From the NCBI RefSeq assembly GCF_041929235.1, contig NZ_JBHFNP010000279.1:1-64000 (forward strand): a stretch of 64,000 nucleotides of DNA, read 5' to 3'. The DNA is from Microseira sp041929235 (GTDB lineage Bacteria > Cyanobacteriota > Cyanobacteriia > Cyanobacteriales > Aerosakkonemataceae). Made by a program: the position numbers and the translations under genes. This document shows positions 26,520 to 35,830 of this stretch, piece by piece. The stretch's first letter is position 1. Every line of letters starts with the position of its first letter. The notes below the pieces were generated by a model. It saw nothing but the letters and a program-made list of their open reading frames with translations, was not told where the DNA came from and ran no database searches.

Positions 26520-26740
26520 GAAACCGGGTTTCTCCGAAAAATATTCGGTTTGGCAACCAGAGATCCCAAGCAGAAACCCGGTTTCTCAGCTCCAGCAACC
26601 GGGTTTCTCGGAAAAATCTTCGGTTTGGCAACCAGAGATCCCAAGCAGAAACCCGGTTTCTCAGCTCCAGCAACCGGGTTTCTCGGAAAAATCTTCGGTT
26701 TGGCAACCAGAGATCCCAGCTTGAAACCCGGTTTCTCAGA
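26520..26740. repeat. Three tandem 75-bp repeats carrying the AAACCGGGTTTCT palindrome
   Basis: Copies start near 26522, 26597 and 26672 with an exact 75-bp period. Each begins AACCGGGTTTCTC, passes through TCGGTTTGGCAACCAGAGAT, and ends AGAAACCCGGTTTCTCAGC, so each unit is itself an inverted repeat that can fold into a hairpin. The array fills the gap between two converging stops. Confidence 0.95.
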
Positions 26741-26741
26741 A

Positions 26742-29700
26742 TCAACCCAAGAGCGTAATATTCGATGCTGTTGGTTCGGCATCAAGGCGGACAATATCGA
26801 CAGCACTACCAGCAGCATTTGCTACCGGATCGTAACCCAAATACCGATTTCCACCACTCGTGTAGAGGTAGAAAACTGGGTTGGCAGAACTACCTCGTTG
26901 TGTAGCTAATGCTGCATCTACCTCGCTAACATTAGCAAACGAAAGATTGGGAGCGAAAACGATCAGGTTATTGCCGCTAATGTCTGTACCGTTAGCATTC
27001 AGACTCGTAACGGTTACAGATGTGAGATTAGAAATATTGCCGAAGCTGGATCTGGCAAATTGCAGTTGGTCTTCATCAGGAGCAAAGCCTGCGATCGCAT
27101 CTACAACACCTGGTGCTGGAACGTTCCCCCATGCAATAATATCAGCCCCGCCACCCGGAGTGATAATTTCAACAGTATTACTGTCTCCCCGAATGGTGTC
27201 CGCACTCGCGCTTCCATCAATGCGAGTTCCATTTGTCACCGTTGCACCAATTACAAAATCAAACGGATTTTCATCGGTGTCATCGTTATCAAACGACAAA
27301 ACTCCTTCCAGATTCCCTGCCGCTGTAGTATTAACTTTTACCGTAAAAGTCAATTCTCCATTCGGTGGAATTGTAGAGGGAAAATCGCCTTCCAAACGGA
27401 AACCATTAGGCAGTTGTAAATTACTCAAACTTACCGGGAATAAGGCGCTTGTATTTCTGAGCGTGAAGGTTCTAGATAAGTTTCCACCCAGCAAAATACT
27501 GCCGAAGTTCAGAGCTGTTGTAGTACCATCCACCGTGTCAGTAGTACCATCAAGGATTTCGATTTCCCCACTAGATGGCGTTGTGGATGATTGATTTACC
27601 GTAGCTTTGAGGATGAAATTAAACGGATTTTCATCGCTATCACTCGTATTAAAAGAAATCGTTCCTTCCCGATTAGCTGGGGTGGTTGTATTGACATTAA
27701 TCGTAAAAGAACCCGTTGCATTTGGTGCGATGGTTGCCGGAAATTGCCCTTGTAAACTAAACCCTTCTGGCAAGGTGAGATTGCTCAAAGTTAGTGGAGT
27801 GGTACTGGGATTTCTCACCGTGAAGGTTTTGCTTAAGTTTCCCCCCACATTCACGTTACCCAAGTCGAGGGGTGTCGAGTTCCCATCGGCGAGTGAGGTA
27901 GTACCATCAAGGATTTCGATTTCCCCACTAGATGGCGTTGTGGATGATTGATTTACCGTAGCTTTGAGGATGAAGTTAAACGGATTTTCATCGCTATCAT
28001 TGGTAATCAAAGAGAGATTACCTTGAAGATTACCTGCCTTGGTTGTATCGACTTTGAGGGTGAATGTTTGCGAACCATTAGGTGCGACAGTTCCAGGTAC
28101 AGTTCCTACTAAACTGAAACCTTGTGGTAAAGTCCAACCACCCAAGTTGAGAATATCTGTGGTGCTGACATTTTTGATGGTAAAGGTTTTGGTTAAGTTA
28201 GCACCCACATTAACGGGGGCAAAAGTAATGCTTCCGGTATTATCAGTAATTTCCGTTGCCCCATCTAATACGCTAATCTCTGCTTTGCTGGATGAGGATG
28301 AACCGTCATTATCGATAATTGTGAGGACGGCAGTATTTTGCCCTCCAATTGTCGCTTTACCTGTAGCATCGGATAAAGTTAAAATGAGGGTTTCGTTATC
28401 TTCTGCAACCGGATCGTCGGCAATGGGAATGTTGACAGTTTTGGGCGCAGTATCTCCATCACCCCAGTTAATGGTGATGATGCTGTTATCGTAATCTATG
28501 GCATCTCCTAAACCAGATGCGCCGCCGATTGCAGTACCGCCATTTAGTAGCACTTGGACGCCAATTGCACCGCTACTACCATCGGTGCGATTGATGTTTA
28601 CGGAGGCGATCGCTTTCCCGTTTTCATCGACGGCAAAGTCGGGGTTGCTAAATTGAAGGGTTCCCGCTTTCGATGCTAGGGATGGAGTGGTACTACTATC
28701 TGCGATGGCAACAATTGCCGTCTTCGGCGGTGCAACCGTTGCGCCATTAAACGGAAAACCTAACGCTAAATTAAACGTTTCCTCGCCTTCTACTAACTCA
28801 TCTTTGGCAATGGGAATCGTCACGGTTTTGACGATTTCTCCCGGTGCAAAGTTAATCGGCAGCGGGTTGAATTTGTAGTCATCGGGTGCTTTGGCAGTGC
28901 CATCGCTGGCGAACAAGGTAGCACTTACCGCTTGATTAATACCACCCGTGCGATTAATTGTTACGCCAACTTCACCACCGTCTTCAGTTGTACGATAAAT
29001 CGGTTGGCTAAACGACAAGTAATTATCGATGCGGATTGTAGAGTAGGTGAAATTAGCTTTGGTCAGATTGCTGAAATCAAATCCTTTTAGATTTACCAAA
29101 TACTCGCCAGTGACTTTATCCTGAATCAGAGTATTGCCTGCATTTTCACCGCTACCTTGAATAATGTTGAGGTCTTCATAAGTGAGTCCGCCAGTTAAGG
29201 CAATTAAATCTAAACCCTGACCGAAATCTGCAATCAAGTCGGCATCGGTAATCGTAGAACCACCTGTAGATTTAAACCCATCTCTATCAGTGCGTCTGCC
29301 AATGACAAATACATCATCGCCGCTACCGCCACTGAGAGTATCTGCACCTAAATCTCCCCAGAGAACATCGTTATTTTTGTCGCCAAAAAGTTGGTCGTTA
29401 TCTTGACCGCCGAATAGAGTATCGTCGTTTTGACCTGCATAAAGAATGTCTCTGCCTTCGTTACCATGAACGATATCTGATTGTTGATTACCAAATAGCC
29501 GATCATCGCCTTTTAAACCATAAACAGTGTCGTTTCCTAGTTCGCCGTAAACAACATCGGTACCATATCCGCCAAATTCTGCTTCTGGTCCAGTACCGCC
29601 ATATAATTGATCCTCGCCATCACCGCCAAAAACCGTGTCGTTGCCTAAATCGCCAAAAATTGTATCGTTGCCTGCATCGCCCGCAACAATGTCATCTTCC

Positions 29701-30170
29701 TGACCGCCACGCAGCATATCATCGCCGCTATCGCCACTTATTAAATCTTTGCCTTGGTTACCCTGAAGGTAATCCGATTGTTCGTTGCCAAATAACAGGT
29801 CATCGCCACCCAAACCATAAAGCGTATCTTTTCCTATTTCGCCAAACAAAACATCCCTGCCACTACCACCAAAGTTTCCTTCTGGTCCAGTACCGCCAAA
29901 TAATATGTCATCATCGGCGTTACCAAAGGCGGTATCGTCACCTAGATTGCCAAAAATCGTATCGTTGCCTTTTTTACCAACAAAAACCTCATCGTTTTGA
30001 CTGCCAGTCAAGCTATCAGGGTTTTCTGTTCCAATAATTGCATTGTTACTGTTGATGCTCATTGCTTGTTGGCTCAACAATGGGTCATTCTTTAAAAGTT
30101 CAAAAATTCTATTCTCCAGATTTAAATTCATTAAAGAACCGTTCTTATCGGTTGCTTGAAAAGCAGCCAT
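26742..30170 (-). CDS. Large RTX / Calx-beta / HYDIN-like repeat surface protein
   Basis: About 1142 residues from the ATG at 30170, which has a GGAG ribosome site; a TTG lies 12 bp upstream. Order: short N-terminus; hemolysin-type nonapeptide repeats (GGxGxD-like) at about 55-290 that bind calcium; two Calx-beta domains (about 375-630); three choice-of-anchor-D/HYDIN-like beta domains of about 119 residues (about 635-995); a second short RTX-like segment and a C-terminal domain. No Sec signal is seen, which suits type I secretion through the C-terminus. Probably an extracellular or outer-surface protein. No type I secretion genes are adjacent. Confidence 0.9.
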   Translation of the reverse strand: MAAFQATDKNGSLMNLNLENRIFELLKNDPLLSQQAMSINSNNAIIGTENPDSLTGSQNDEVFVGKKGNDTIFGNLGDDTAFGNADDDILFGGTGPEGNFGGSGRDVLFGEIGKDTLYGLGGDDLLFGNEQSDYLQGNQGKDLISGDSGDDMLRGGQEDDIVAGDAGNDTIFGDLGNDTVFGGDGEDQLYGGTGPEAEFGGYGTDVVYGELGNDTVYGLKGDDRLFGNQQSDIVHGNEGRDILYAGQNDDTLFGGQDNDQLFGDKNNDVLWGDLGADTLSGGSGDDVFVIGRRTDRDGFKSTGGSTITDADLIADFGQGLDLIALTGGLTYEDLNIIQGSGENAGNTLIQDKVTGEYLVNLKGFDFSNLTKANFTYSTIRIDNYLSFSQPIYRTTEDGGEVGVTINRTGGINQAVSATLFASDGTAKAPDDYKFNPLPINFAPGEIVKTVTIPIAKDELVEGEETFNLALGFPFNGATVAPPKTAIVAIADSSTTPSLASKAGTLQFSNPDFAVDENGKAIASVNINRTDGSSGAIGVQVLLNGGTAIGGASGLGDAIDYDNSIITINWGDGDTAPKTVNIPIADDPVAEDNETLILTLSDATGKATIGGQNTAVLTIIDNDGSSSSSKAEISVLDGATEITDNTGSITFAPVNVGANLTKTFTIKNVSTTDILNLGGWTLPQGFSLVGTVPGTVAPNGSQTFTLKVDTTKAGNLQGNLSLITNDSDENPFNFILKATVNQSSTTPSSGEIEILDGTTSLADGNSTPLDLGNVNVGGNLSKTFTVRNPSTTPLTLSNLTLPEGFSLQGQFPATIAPNATGSFTINVNTTTPANREGTISFNTSDSDENPFNFILKATVNQSSTTPSSGEIEILDGTTDTVDGTTTALNFGSILLGGNLSRTFTLRNTSALFPVSLSNLQLPNGFRLEGDFPSTIPPNGELTFTVKVNTTAAGNLEGVLSFDNDDTDENPFDFVIGATVTNGTRIDGSASADTIRGDSNTVEIITPGGGADIIAWGNVPAPGVVDAIAGFAPDEDQLQFARSSFGNISNLTSVTVTSLNANGTDISGNNLIVFAPNLSFANVSEVDAALATQRGSSANPVFYLYTSGGNRYLGYDPVANAAGSAVDIVRLDAEPTASNITLLG

Positions 30171-30182
30171 TTTTGACTCCAA

Positions 30183-30685
30183 TTTGGTAGATACACAGTG
30201 TTTAGCCTACCGAAGGCTTGGAGTGTTTACTTCATCATTTGTACAGATATTTGGTGCGCCTATAATCGTCAAGTTTATTTTTGCTTCTCTCTAAATGCAG
30301 GTTGAGTATCTACCTCAAGAAATAACATACAAATTTTATTAAAAAATAATATAACGGCTAGGGTTGCTTTATTATTTAGGTTTGACGACAAATAAAATTG
30401 ATAAAATTAAAACATCTCAGTTCGATTTTTGATACTCTTGGGCAGGCACCGACGCCTACCCCACAAGAAAAAATGCTCTGTTGTGGGAGGTGCAGGAAAC
30501 CGGCAGGCACCGACGCCTACCCCACAAGAAAAAATGCTCTGTTGTGGGAGGTGCAGGAAACTGGCAGGCACCGACGCCTACCCCACAAGAAAAAATGCTC
30601 TGTTGTGGGATGGGCATCCTGCCCGTCAGAATCATTTTTGCCAGAAGTCTATTGTTTTAGGGGCAATGACTAATTTGATATGTTA
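30183..30685. repeat. Upstream region with three 61-bp tandem repeats
   Basis: About 500 bp without a supported gene. Copies start near 30441, 30502 and 30563 with a 61-bp period; each carries GGCAGGCACCGACGCCTAC, CCCACAAGAAAAAATGCTC and TGTTGTGGGAGGTGCAGGAA. CCCACAA and TTGTGGG pair into a small hairpin. The last copy runs into GGGATGGGCATCCTGCCCGTC, another common cyanobacterial repeat. Small ORFs through it are repeat products. The AT-rich part at 30240-30400 probably contains the promoter of the RTX gene. Confidence 0.9.
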
Positions 30686-31228
30686 TTACTTCAAATCAAG
30701 CAAACCGCTGTCTTTGAGTTTAGGATTAAAGCGAATTTCGGTTTGAACGCCACGGCTTTTTAATTCGGCAATAATTTCAGCCTCAACTCGTCGGGCGACA
30801 TTTTTTAATATCTTAGATTGCGCCAATTCCTCACCCGCAGCAGTAGCATAATTCGCCTGTTCTTCAGGCGTCATCAGAGGTTTGACATTAATAGATTGCG
30901 TCCATTTCGCTTCATCGGTACTATTTCCAGAGGGAGTCGTACCATTTTCCGCAATCCAAGCAGCCTGGATATTTTCTAGAATTGTGCGGTTAGGGCGGTC
31001 AATGGTTTGGACTTTCACCCAATAGCAGAGTTGGGGTTGACGCACCAAATGCTGTTTGAGGCTGAGATAAACATCGCGAGAATAGCCGATAAATTGCAGG
31101 ACTTGGTGGCGATCGCATATCGCGTAGGCGCCTACTTTCCCTTGTAATTGTGCGGGCAGTTGCCCGGTTTCGTCAATATAAGGGATAAACTCTAAACCGG
31201 CGAGGGAGGGAATAGTTTCGGTAGTCAT
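30686..31228 (-). CDS. GIY-YIG nuclease family protein
   Basis: 180 residues. The GIY-YIG core is at about 30-105: GAYAICD is the GIY-like strand, QFIGYSRDVYLSLKQHL the YIG strand with the conserved Arg, and a Glu occurs later in ILENIQAAWIAENG. The C-terminal part is helical and basic, ending with a stretch seen in cyanobacterial homologues (ARRVEAEIIAELKSRG). No UvrC or restriction context is nearby, so the substrate is unknown. It lies 11 bp after the gene at 31239-31562, suggesting one transcript. Confidence 0.82.
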   Translation of the reverse strand: MTTETIPSLAGLEFIPYIDETGQLPAQLQGKVGAYAICDRHQVLQFIGYSRDVYLSLKQHLVRQPQLCYWVKVQTIDRPNRTILENIQAAWIAENGTTPSGNSTDEAKWTQSINVKPLMTPEEQANYATAAGEELAQSKILKNVARRVEAEIIAELKSRGVQTEIRFNPKLKDSGLLDLK

Positions 31229-31238
31229 CGGTTAGTTT

Positions 31239-31562
31239 TTAGCTAATTTTTCGATAAATGGCACAAAGGCGGCTGGGATTGAATATCTTAGCTTTGAACA
31301 TAAAGTTAGGTGGTACGTTAATAATTGCGTACTCGTCGGATTGGTGATACATTTCAAATTCAGCAGGCATCCCTTTAGGCGTTGTCGTACTGTAGGGAAC
31401 CGGCTGAAACAACAATGAGGTAAACTCAACGCGCGAGCATTTAAGTTGTTCGCCAATTTGGGAAAGAAACGCTTCTCCCGTCAATAAGGCGAACAGGGTG
31501 GCTTTGGCTTCCGCGTCGAGGGCGACAGTGCCATCAAAGTTTTCGACTATCTTGAGAGCCAT
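31239..31562 (-). CDS. Hypothetical protein upstream of the GIY-YIG gene
   Basis: 107 residues. The N-terminal half is helical (VALDAEAKATLFALLTGEAFLSQIGEQL), the C-terminal half beta-like (EYAIINVPPNFMFKAKIFNPS). No known domain is recognised. The gene pairs tightly with the GIY-YIG gene. A competing frame at 31232-31456 is rich in Cys, His and rare patterns, so I prefer this one. Confidence 0.55.
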   Translation of the reverse strand: MALKIVENFDGTVALDAEAKATLFALLTGEAFLSQIGEQLKCSRVEFTSLLFQPVPYSTTTPKGMPAEFEMYHQSDEYAIINVPPNFMFKAKIFNPSRLCAIYRKIS

Positions 31563-31761
31563 AGGGACGATGGGTTAAAGCTTAAAGCTGCTACTTGGAT
31601 CAGCGTATGGGATTGGGTGCGCGACGTGGTATAAAGAATTGTAAAATTGGCGGCGAGGGCGATCGCTAAGAACCGCGCGTGTTATTCTAGCTGCCTAGAG
31701 GGAGCAGCGTTTGCAGCGCGCCTGACTCGTCTAAATTGTTATTGGTTAAAGGTTGCTGGGT

Positions 31762-32598
31762 ATGAGCGATCGCATTCAAACCGAATTAGTAATTGAAGCA
31801 GGTCGCACCGAAAGCCAGTATTGGAAAGATTTGTGGCGATATCGGGAGTTATTCTACTTCCTAGCATGGCGAGACATTCTGGTACGCTACAAGCAGACAG
31901 CAATTGGCATAGCCTGGGCATTGATTCGACCTTTCCTAACAATGGTTGTTTTCACGGTAGTATTTGGCAACCTAGCCAATTTACCATCTGAAGGCAATGC
32001 CCCTTATCCAATTTTGGTATTTGCAGCCATGCTACCCTGGCAATTTTTTGCCAATGCACTTGCCGAATCCAGTAATAGCTTGATCGGTAACGCTAACTTG
32101 ATTTCCAAAGTTTACTTCCCCCGCTTGATTGTGCCTGCTAGTTCAGTGATTGTCAGCTTTGTAGATTTCCTAATTTCTGGGATGATATTGTTAGCGCTGA
32201 TGGCTTGGTACAACTTTGTACCCAATTGGCGCATAGTGACGCTACCGCTGTTTATCTTAATTGCTTTTGCCGCAGCGATGGGAGCAGGACTGTGGCTAGC
32301 TGCACTCAATGTAAAATATCGTGATTTTCGATATATTGTGCCGTTTATCGTGCAGTTTGGCTTGTATATCTCTCCTGTTGGTTTTAGCAGCAACATTGTC
32401 CCCCAACAGTGGCGATTGCTCTACTCTTTAAATCCGATGGTGGGGGTCATTGATGGCTTCCGCTGGGCTATATTGGGTGGAGAGTCCAAACTTTACTGGC
32501 CTGGATTTACCCTATCTTTGGGATTAGTTGCTTTATTGTTTGTCAGCGGTGTATTATACTTTCGCAAGACCGAACGCACGTTTGCAGACGTTATTTAG
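31762..32598 (+). CDS. ABC-2 type polysaccharide export permease (Wzm-like)
   Basis: 278 residues from the ATG at 31762; a TTG at 31753 is less likely. Six membrane helices are visible. The N-terminus YWKDLWRYRELFYFLAWRDILVRYKQTAIG is the standard entry of O-antigen and teichoic-acid exporters, followed by IAWALIRPFLTMVVFTVVFG. It pairs with the ATPase 16 bp downstream to export a lipid-linked glycan across the inner membrane. It opens the large glycan locus and probably lies near its promoter. Confidence 0.95.
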   Translation: MSDRIQTELVIEAGRTESQYWKDLWRYRELFYFLAWRDILVRYKQTAIGIAWALIRPFLTMVVFTVVFGNLANLPSEGNAPYPILVFAAMLPWQFFANALAESSNSLIGNANLISKVYFPRLIVPASSVIVSFVDFLISGMILLALMAWYNFVPNWRIVTLPLFILIAFAAAMGAGLWLAALNVKYRDFRYIVPFIVQFGLYISPVGFSSNIVPQQWRLLYSLNPMVGVIDGFRWAILGGESKLYWPGFTLSLGLVALLFVSGVLYFRKTERTFADVI

Positions 32599-32613
32599 GC
32601 AGGAAGCGATCGC

Positions 32614-33891
32614 GTGTCTGATACCGTAATTCGCGTTGAAAATCTAGGTAAAAAATACATCATTGGGCATCAGAAGCAGGAGCCTTACAGGTCGTTGCGA
32701 GACGCAATGGCTAATGGAGTTAAGCAATTAAGTCGCCAACTGCTTAAGCCTTCCTATGGTCAAAGCACTTTAAATCAAAGCTCTGAAGAATTTTGGGCAT
32801 TAAAGGATATTTCTTTCGAGATTAACCAAGGCGATCGCGTTGGTATAATTGGTCGTAACGGTGCCGGAAAATCAACCCTATTAAAGATTTTAAGCAGGAT
32901 CGTAGAACCAACCACTGGGCGGATTTGGCTCAAAGGGCGAGTCGCAAGCTTATTAGAAGTGGGAACTGGCTTTCACCCAGAATTGACGGGTCGAGAAAAT
33001 ATCTATCTTAATGGTGCTATTTTAGGGATGAGCAAGGCAGAAATCAAAAAAAAGTTTGATGATATCGTAGGGTTTGCGGAAGTAGAAAAGTTTTTAGATA
33101 CCCCCGTGAAGCGGTATTCTTCAGGAATGTATGTGCGCCTTGCCTTTGCAGTAGCTGCTAATTTAGAACCAGAAATTTTAATAGTAGATGAAGTGCTAGC
33201 AGTAGGAGACATTGAATTTCAGAAAAAGTGTTTAGGCAAAATGGGGGAAGTGAGCAGAGAGGGACGAACTGTACTATTTGTCAGTCATAGTATGGGAGCA
33301 ATATCCTCGTTAACAGATAAGGTTTTTTGGCTAAACCAAGGAACTTTGAACCTGAGTGGGGACACAACTAAAGTTGTTACGAGTTATCTGAATCAAGGTT
33401 ATCAACAAGTATCGGTATGGGATGCCTCCCGCTTGAATAGAAATCCCCTACAGATTTTACGAGCTGAAATTTGCTCGGATGAGGATTTAATCGACGTGAG
33501 AAAAGGATTTACGATTATCATTGACTATGTAGTTCGTCAAGTCATCTTTGGTGGAGTTGTCGCAGCTATTATTCATGCCTTGGATGGAACTCCTTTAATT
33601 AGTACAGAAGATGTGGATACTAATCTAGAATTACTGAATAAACGCCATCCAGGTAAATATAGAACTTCTGTAAAAATTCCGGGAGATTGGCTAAACGCTG
33701 GCATATATATGCTGAGATTAGTTTCTACGATTCCTTACCAAATCGAGTTTGATAATATCGAGGCATTTCGTTTTGAAATAACAGAAACAGGTAACCCCAA
33801 AATCAGGGCGCACAAGCAAGCCTACTTTCTACCCTATATAGACTGGGAGCAGAAAAAAATTGATGAGTACAAGGAAGCAGAAAAAAATTAA
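32614..33891 (+). CDS. ABC polysaccharide export ATPase with Wzt-type C-terminal domain
   Basis: 425 residues, GTG start with the permease stop 13 bp before. The ATPase domain (about 1-250) has Walker A GRNGAGKST, the signature YSSGMYVRLAFA, and Walker B EILIVDEVLAVGD. The extra 170 residues at the C-terminus are beta-rich, like the Wzt domain that recognises a finished, terminally modified glycan in O8/O9a-type systems. This suggests that export depends on chain-end modification, such as methylation, for which the locus holds several candidate enzymes. Confidence 0.94.
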   Translation: MSDTVIRVENLGKKYIIGHQKQEPYRSLRDAMANGVKQLSRQLLKPSYGQSTLNQSSEEFWALKDISFEINQGDRVGIIGRNGAGKSTLLKILSRIVEPTTGRIWLKGRVASLLEVGTGFHPELTGRENIYLNGAILGMSKAEIKKKFDDIVGFAEVEKFLDTPVKRYSSGMYVRLAFAVAANLEPEILIVDEVLAVGDIEFQKKCLGKMGEVSREGRTVLFVSHSMGAISSLTDKVFWLNQGTLNLSGDTTKVVTSYLNQGYQQVSVWDASRLNRNPLQILRAEICSDEDLIDVRKGFTIIIDYVVRQVIFGGVVAAIIHALDGTPLISTEDVDTNLELLNKRHPGKYRTSVKIPGDWLNAGIYMLRLVSTIPYQIEFDNIEAFRFEITETGNPKIRAHKQAYFLPYIDWEQKKIDEYKEAEKN

Positions 33892-33945
33892 TGAAGAAGT
33901 ATTGCTCGAGATAAAGCAGATATAGTAAATAGGAAGAATAAAGTT

Positions 33946-34833
33946 ATGATCAAGATATTAATTACAGGGGGAAGTGGATTCGTTGGCTCTAATCTGGCTC
34001 GATTTTTTGCCAAACGTAAGTCAGTGTTTGTCAGCAAATTAAGTGCGCCTATAGCTGCGGATTTACTATCATCCGTCGCCCAGCCAGTGTCATTAGATGT
34101 GCGGGATGCCAATGCAGTATTTACTAGATTTGAAGAGGTATTGCCAGAGGTAGTAATTCATGCTGCGGGCAACAAAAATGTCAAGTATTGCGAAAATCAT
34201 CCCGATGAAGCCTACGAAACCAATGCGATAGGAACCAAGAACGTAGCTCGTGCCTGCCGCAACATTGGGGCGCGGATGATTTATATTTCCACCGACTTAG
34301 TTTTTAGTTGCACAGACGGAGGCTATAAAGAAACAGACGTACCACAGCCCAGTTTAGTTTATGGGAAAACAAAATTGCAAGGAGAAGAATTAGCTCAACA
34401 GGAATTAGACAAAGTAGCAATTTGCAGAAGTGGTGGAATTTACGGCAAGGCTTCGCCTCTATTAAAGTGGTTATCAGCACAGATCGAAGCTGGTCAAACG
34501 GTGGAATGTTTCGCTGACGTACTTAACACGCCAACTTATGTGAATAACTTGGCGGAGATGATAGAAGTAATAATCCAGCAACGCTTAAGTGGTATATTTC
34601 ATACAGTAGGACGAGAGCGGGTGAGCCGCTTCCAGTTTTTTCACTCTTATGCCAGTATCTTTGGACTCAATACCGAGCTAATCTCTCCTGTAGAAGCAGG
34701 CGATCGCAGAGAGCAGATGTTACTACAACCAGATGCTTCTCTTTCGATTGAGCAAACATCTGCAATTCTGGGAGTCAATTTTAATTCTGTAACAGAAGGA
34801 TTATCTCGGTTAAAGTTAGCAGGTGGCGTGTAA
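33946..34833 (+). CDS. NAD(P)-dependent SDR sugar reductase/epimerase (RmlD-like)
   Basis: 295 residues of the extended SDR fold. The nucleotide loop is ITGGSGFVGSNLARFF at about 6-21. The catalytic Ser/Thr-Tyr-Lys set is seen as YISTDLVFS and the YGKTKLQGEE helix. The overall layout (VVIHAAGNKNVKYCENHPDEAYETNAIGTKNVARAC) resembles dTDP-4-dehydrorhamnose reductases and their relatives. It probably makes a deoxy-sugar nucleotide for the glycan. Companion rmlABC genes are not in this window. Confidence 0.88.
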   Translation: MIKILITGGSGFVGSNLARFFAKRKSVFVSKLSAPIAADLLSSVAQPVSLDVRDANAVFTRFEEVLPEVVIHAAGNKNVKYCENHPDEAYETNAIGTKNVARACRNIGARMIYISTDLVFSCTDGGYKETDVPQPSLVYGKTKLQGEELAQQELDKVAICRSGGIYGKASPLLKWLSAQIEAGQTVECFADVLNTPTYVNNLAEMIEVIIQQRLSGIFHTVGRERVSRFQFFHSYASIFGLNTELISPVEAGDRREQMLLQPDASLSIEQTSAILGVNFNSVTEGLSRLKLAGGV

Positions 34834-34876
34834 TGCCAAACATTTATTAGGAGCGTGCTGGGAGCAAGTAATAACC

Positions 34877-35767
34877 ATGACTTCTGTAAGCGATCGAACA
34901 ATCAATTTACCAATTTGGCGAGTTAAGTTTTTTGAAGATTTAAAACGCTCGGTACAACTAGAAGGTAAAAAAGTATTGGAAATCGGTTGCGGGGATGGAG
35001 CAATTGCCAAATTAGTGGCAAGGCAGACAAATCCTCAGTTTGTCTATGGGATAGATCCCTATTCTTATGCGATTTACCCAATTTATGAAGAAGAAAAATT
35101 AATGTGTCTGAACCTGAACGCAGACAATTTATTATTTCCGAATAGCTATTTTGATGTAATTTTTTCCCACAATGTTTTTGAACATATTTTAGATTTGCCA
35201 CAGGCGTGGCAGGAAATCAAAAGAGTTTTAAAACCGGGAGGCATCTTTTATACTCATTTTGCTCCTCTATGGACTCATGCTTACGGACACCATTACTATG
35301 ATGAAACCGATGAAAGTTTCTCTTGCATAATTCCCCCCTATGGACATTTGTACATGAAGCCAGAGCAAATTAATCAATTGCTCAAAGCCAATACCACATT
35401 ACGAGAAGAACGGAAAAAAGCGATAAGATTTATATTTGGAGATGTTTGTAATAAAATGTTTCCATCTGAGTATAGAAAAGTTTTCCTGTCAAACGATGAT
35501 TTTAAAATAGAAGAGTATTTAGAGATAAAACAGCATCATCACAATCGACCAATTCCTCAAGAGGTGCTTGAGAAATACCCGTATGTACCAAAAGAAGATT
35601 TTGAAATATCGGGAATCACTGTCAAAGGAGTAAAATTATACCATACTCAACCAGACAGTGAATCTTTGAAAGAAATTTATAGATTTTACGCCTATTACAC
35701 AGAGTCCCAAAATAAAAAAGTGCTGCGGCGGTTATCAATCAAAATAAAAAGTATTTTTAGTGGGTAG
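34877..35767 (+). CDS. Class I SAM-dependent methyltransferase
   Basis: 296 residues from the ATG at 34877; upstream codons overlap the SDR gene in another frame and look unconserved. The SAM motif I is VLEIGCGDGAIAKL at about 38-51; NVFEHILDLPQAWQEIKRVLKPGG is the typical motif for small-molecule methyltransferases. It carries a long C-terminal part with an Arg/Lys-rich end. Likely acts on a sugar or lipid-linked glycan in this locus; the acceptor is unknown. Confidence 0.88.
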   Translation: MTSVSDRTINLPIWRVKFFEDLKRSVQLEGKKVLEIGCGDGAIAKLVARQTNPQFVYGIDPYSYAIYPIYEEEKLMCLNLNADNLLFPNSYFDVIFSHNVFEHILDLPQAWQEIKRVLKPGGIFYTHFAPLWTHAYGHHYYDETDESFSCIIPPYGHLYMKPEQINQLLKANTTLREERKKAIRFIFGDVCNKMFPSEYRKVFLSNDDFKIEEYLEIKQHHHNRPIPQEVLEKYPYVPKEDFEISGITVKGVKLYHTQPDSESLKEIYRFYAYYTESQNKKVLRRLSIKIKSIFSG

Positions 35768-35830
35768 TGATGGATGAAAATGGAAAAATGCTATGTTAAT
35801 TAATCGAGGTAAGCCAAGCCAGAGGGTAAG

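Noticed and set aside
26520..26740. Possible CRISPR array
   Set aside because: The units are 75 bp with near-identical content throughout; there are no unique spacers, and no cas genes are near.
26881..28494. Several long plus-strand frames
   Set aside because: They mirror the repeat-rich RTX gene on the other strand and consist of low-complexity Val/Pro/Ser sequence.
31232..31456. 74-codon minus-strand frame
   Set aside because: It overlaps the better-supported gene at 31239-31562 in another frame.
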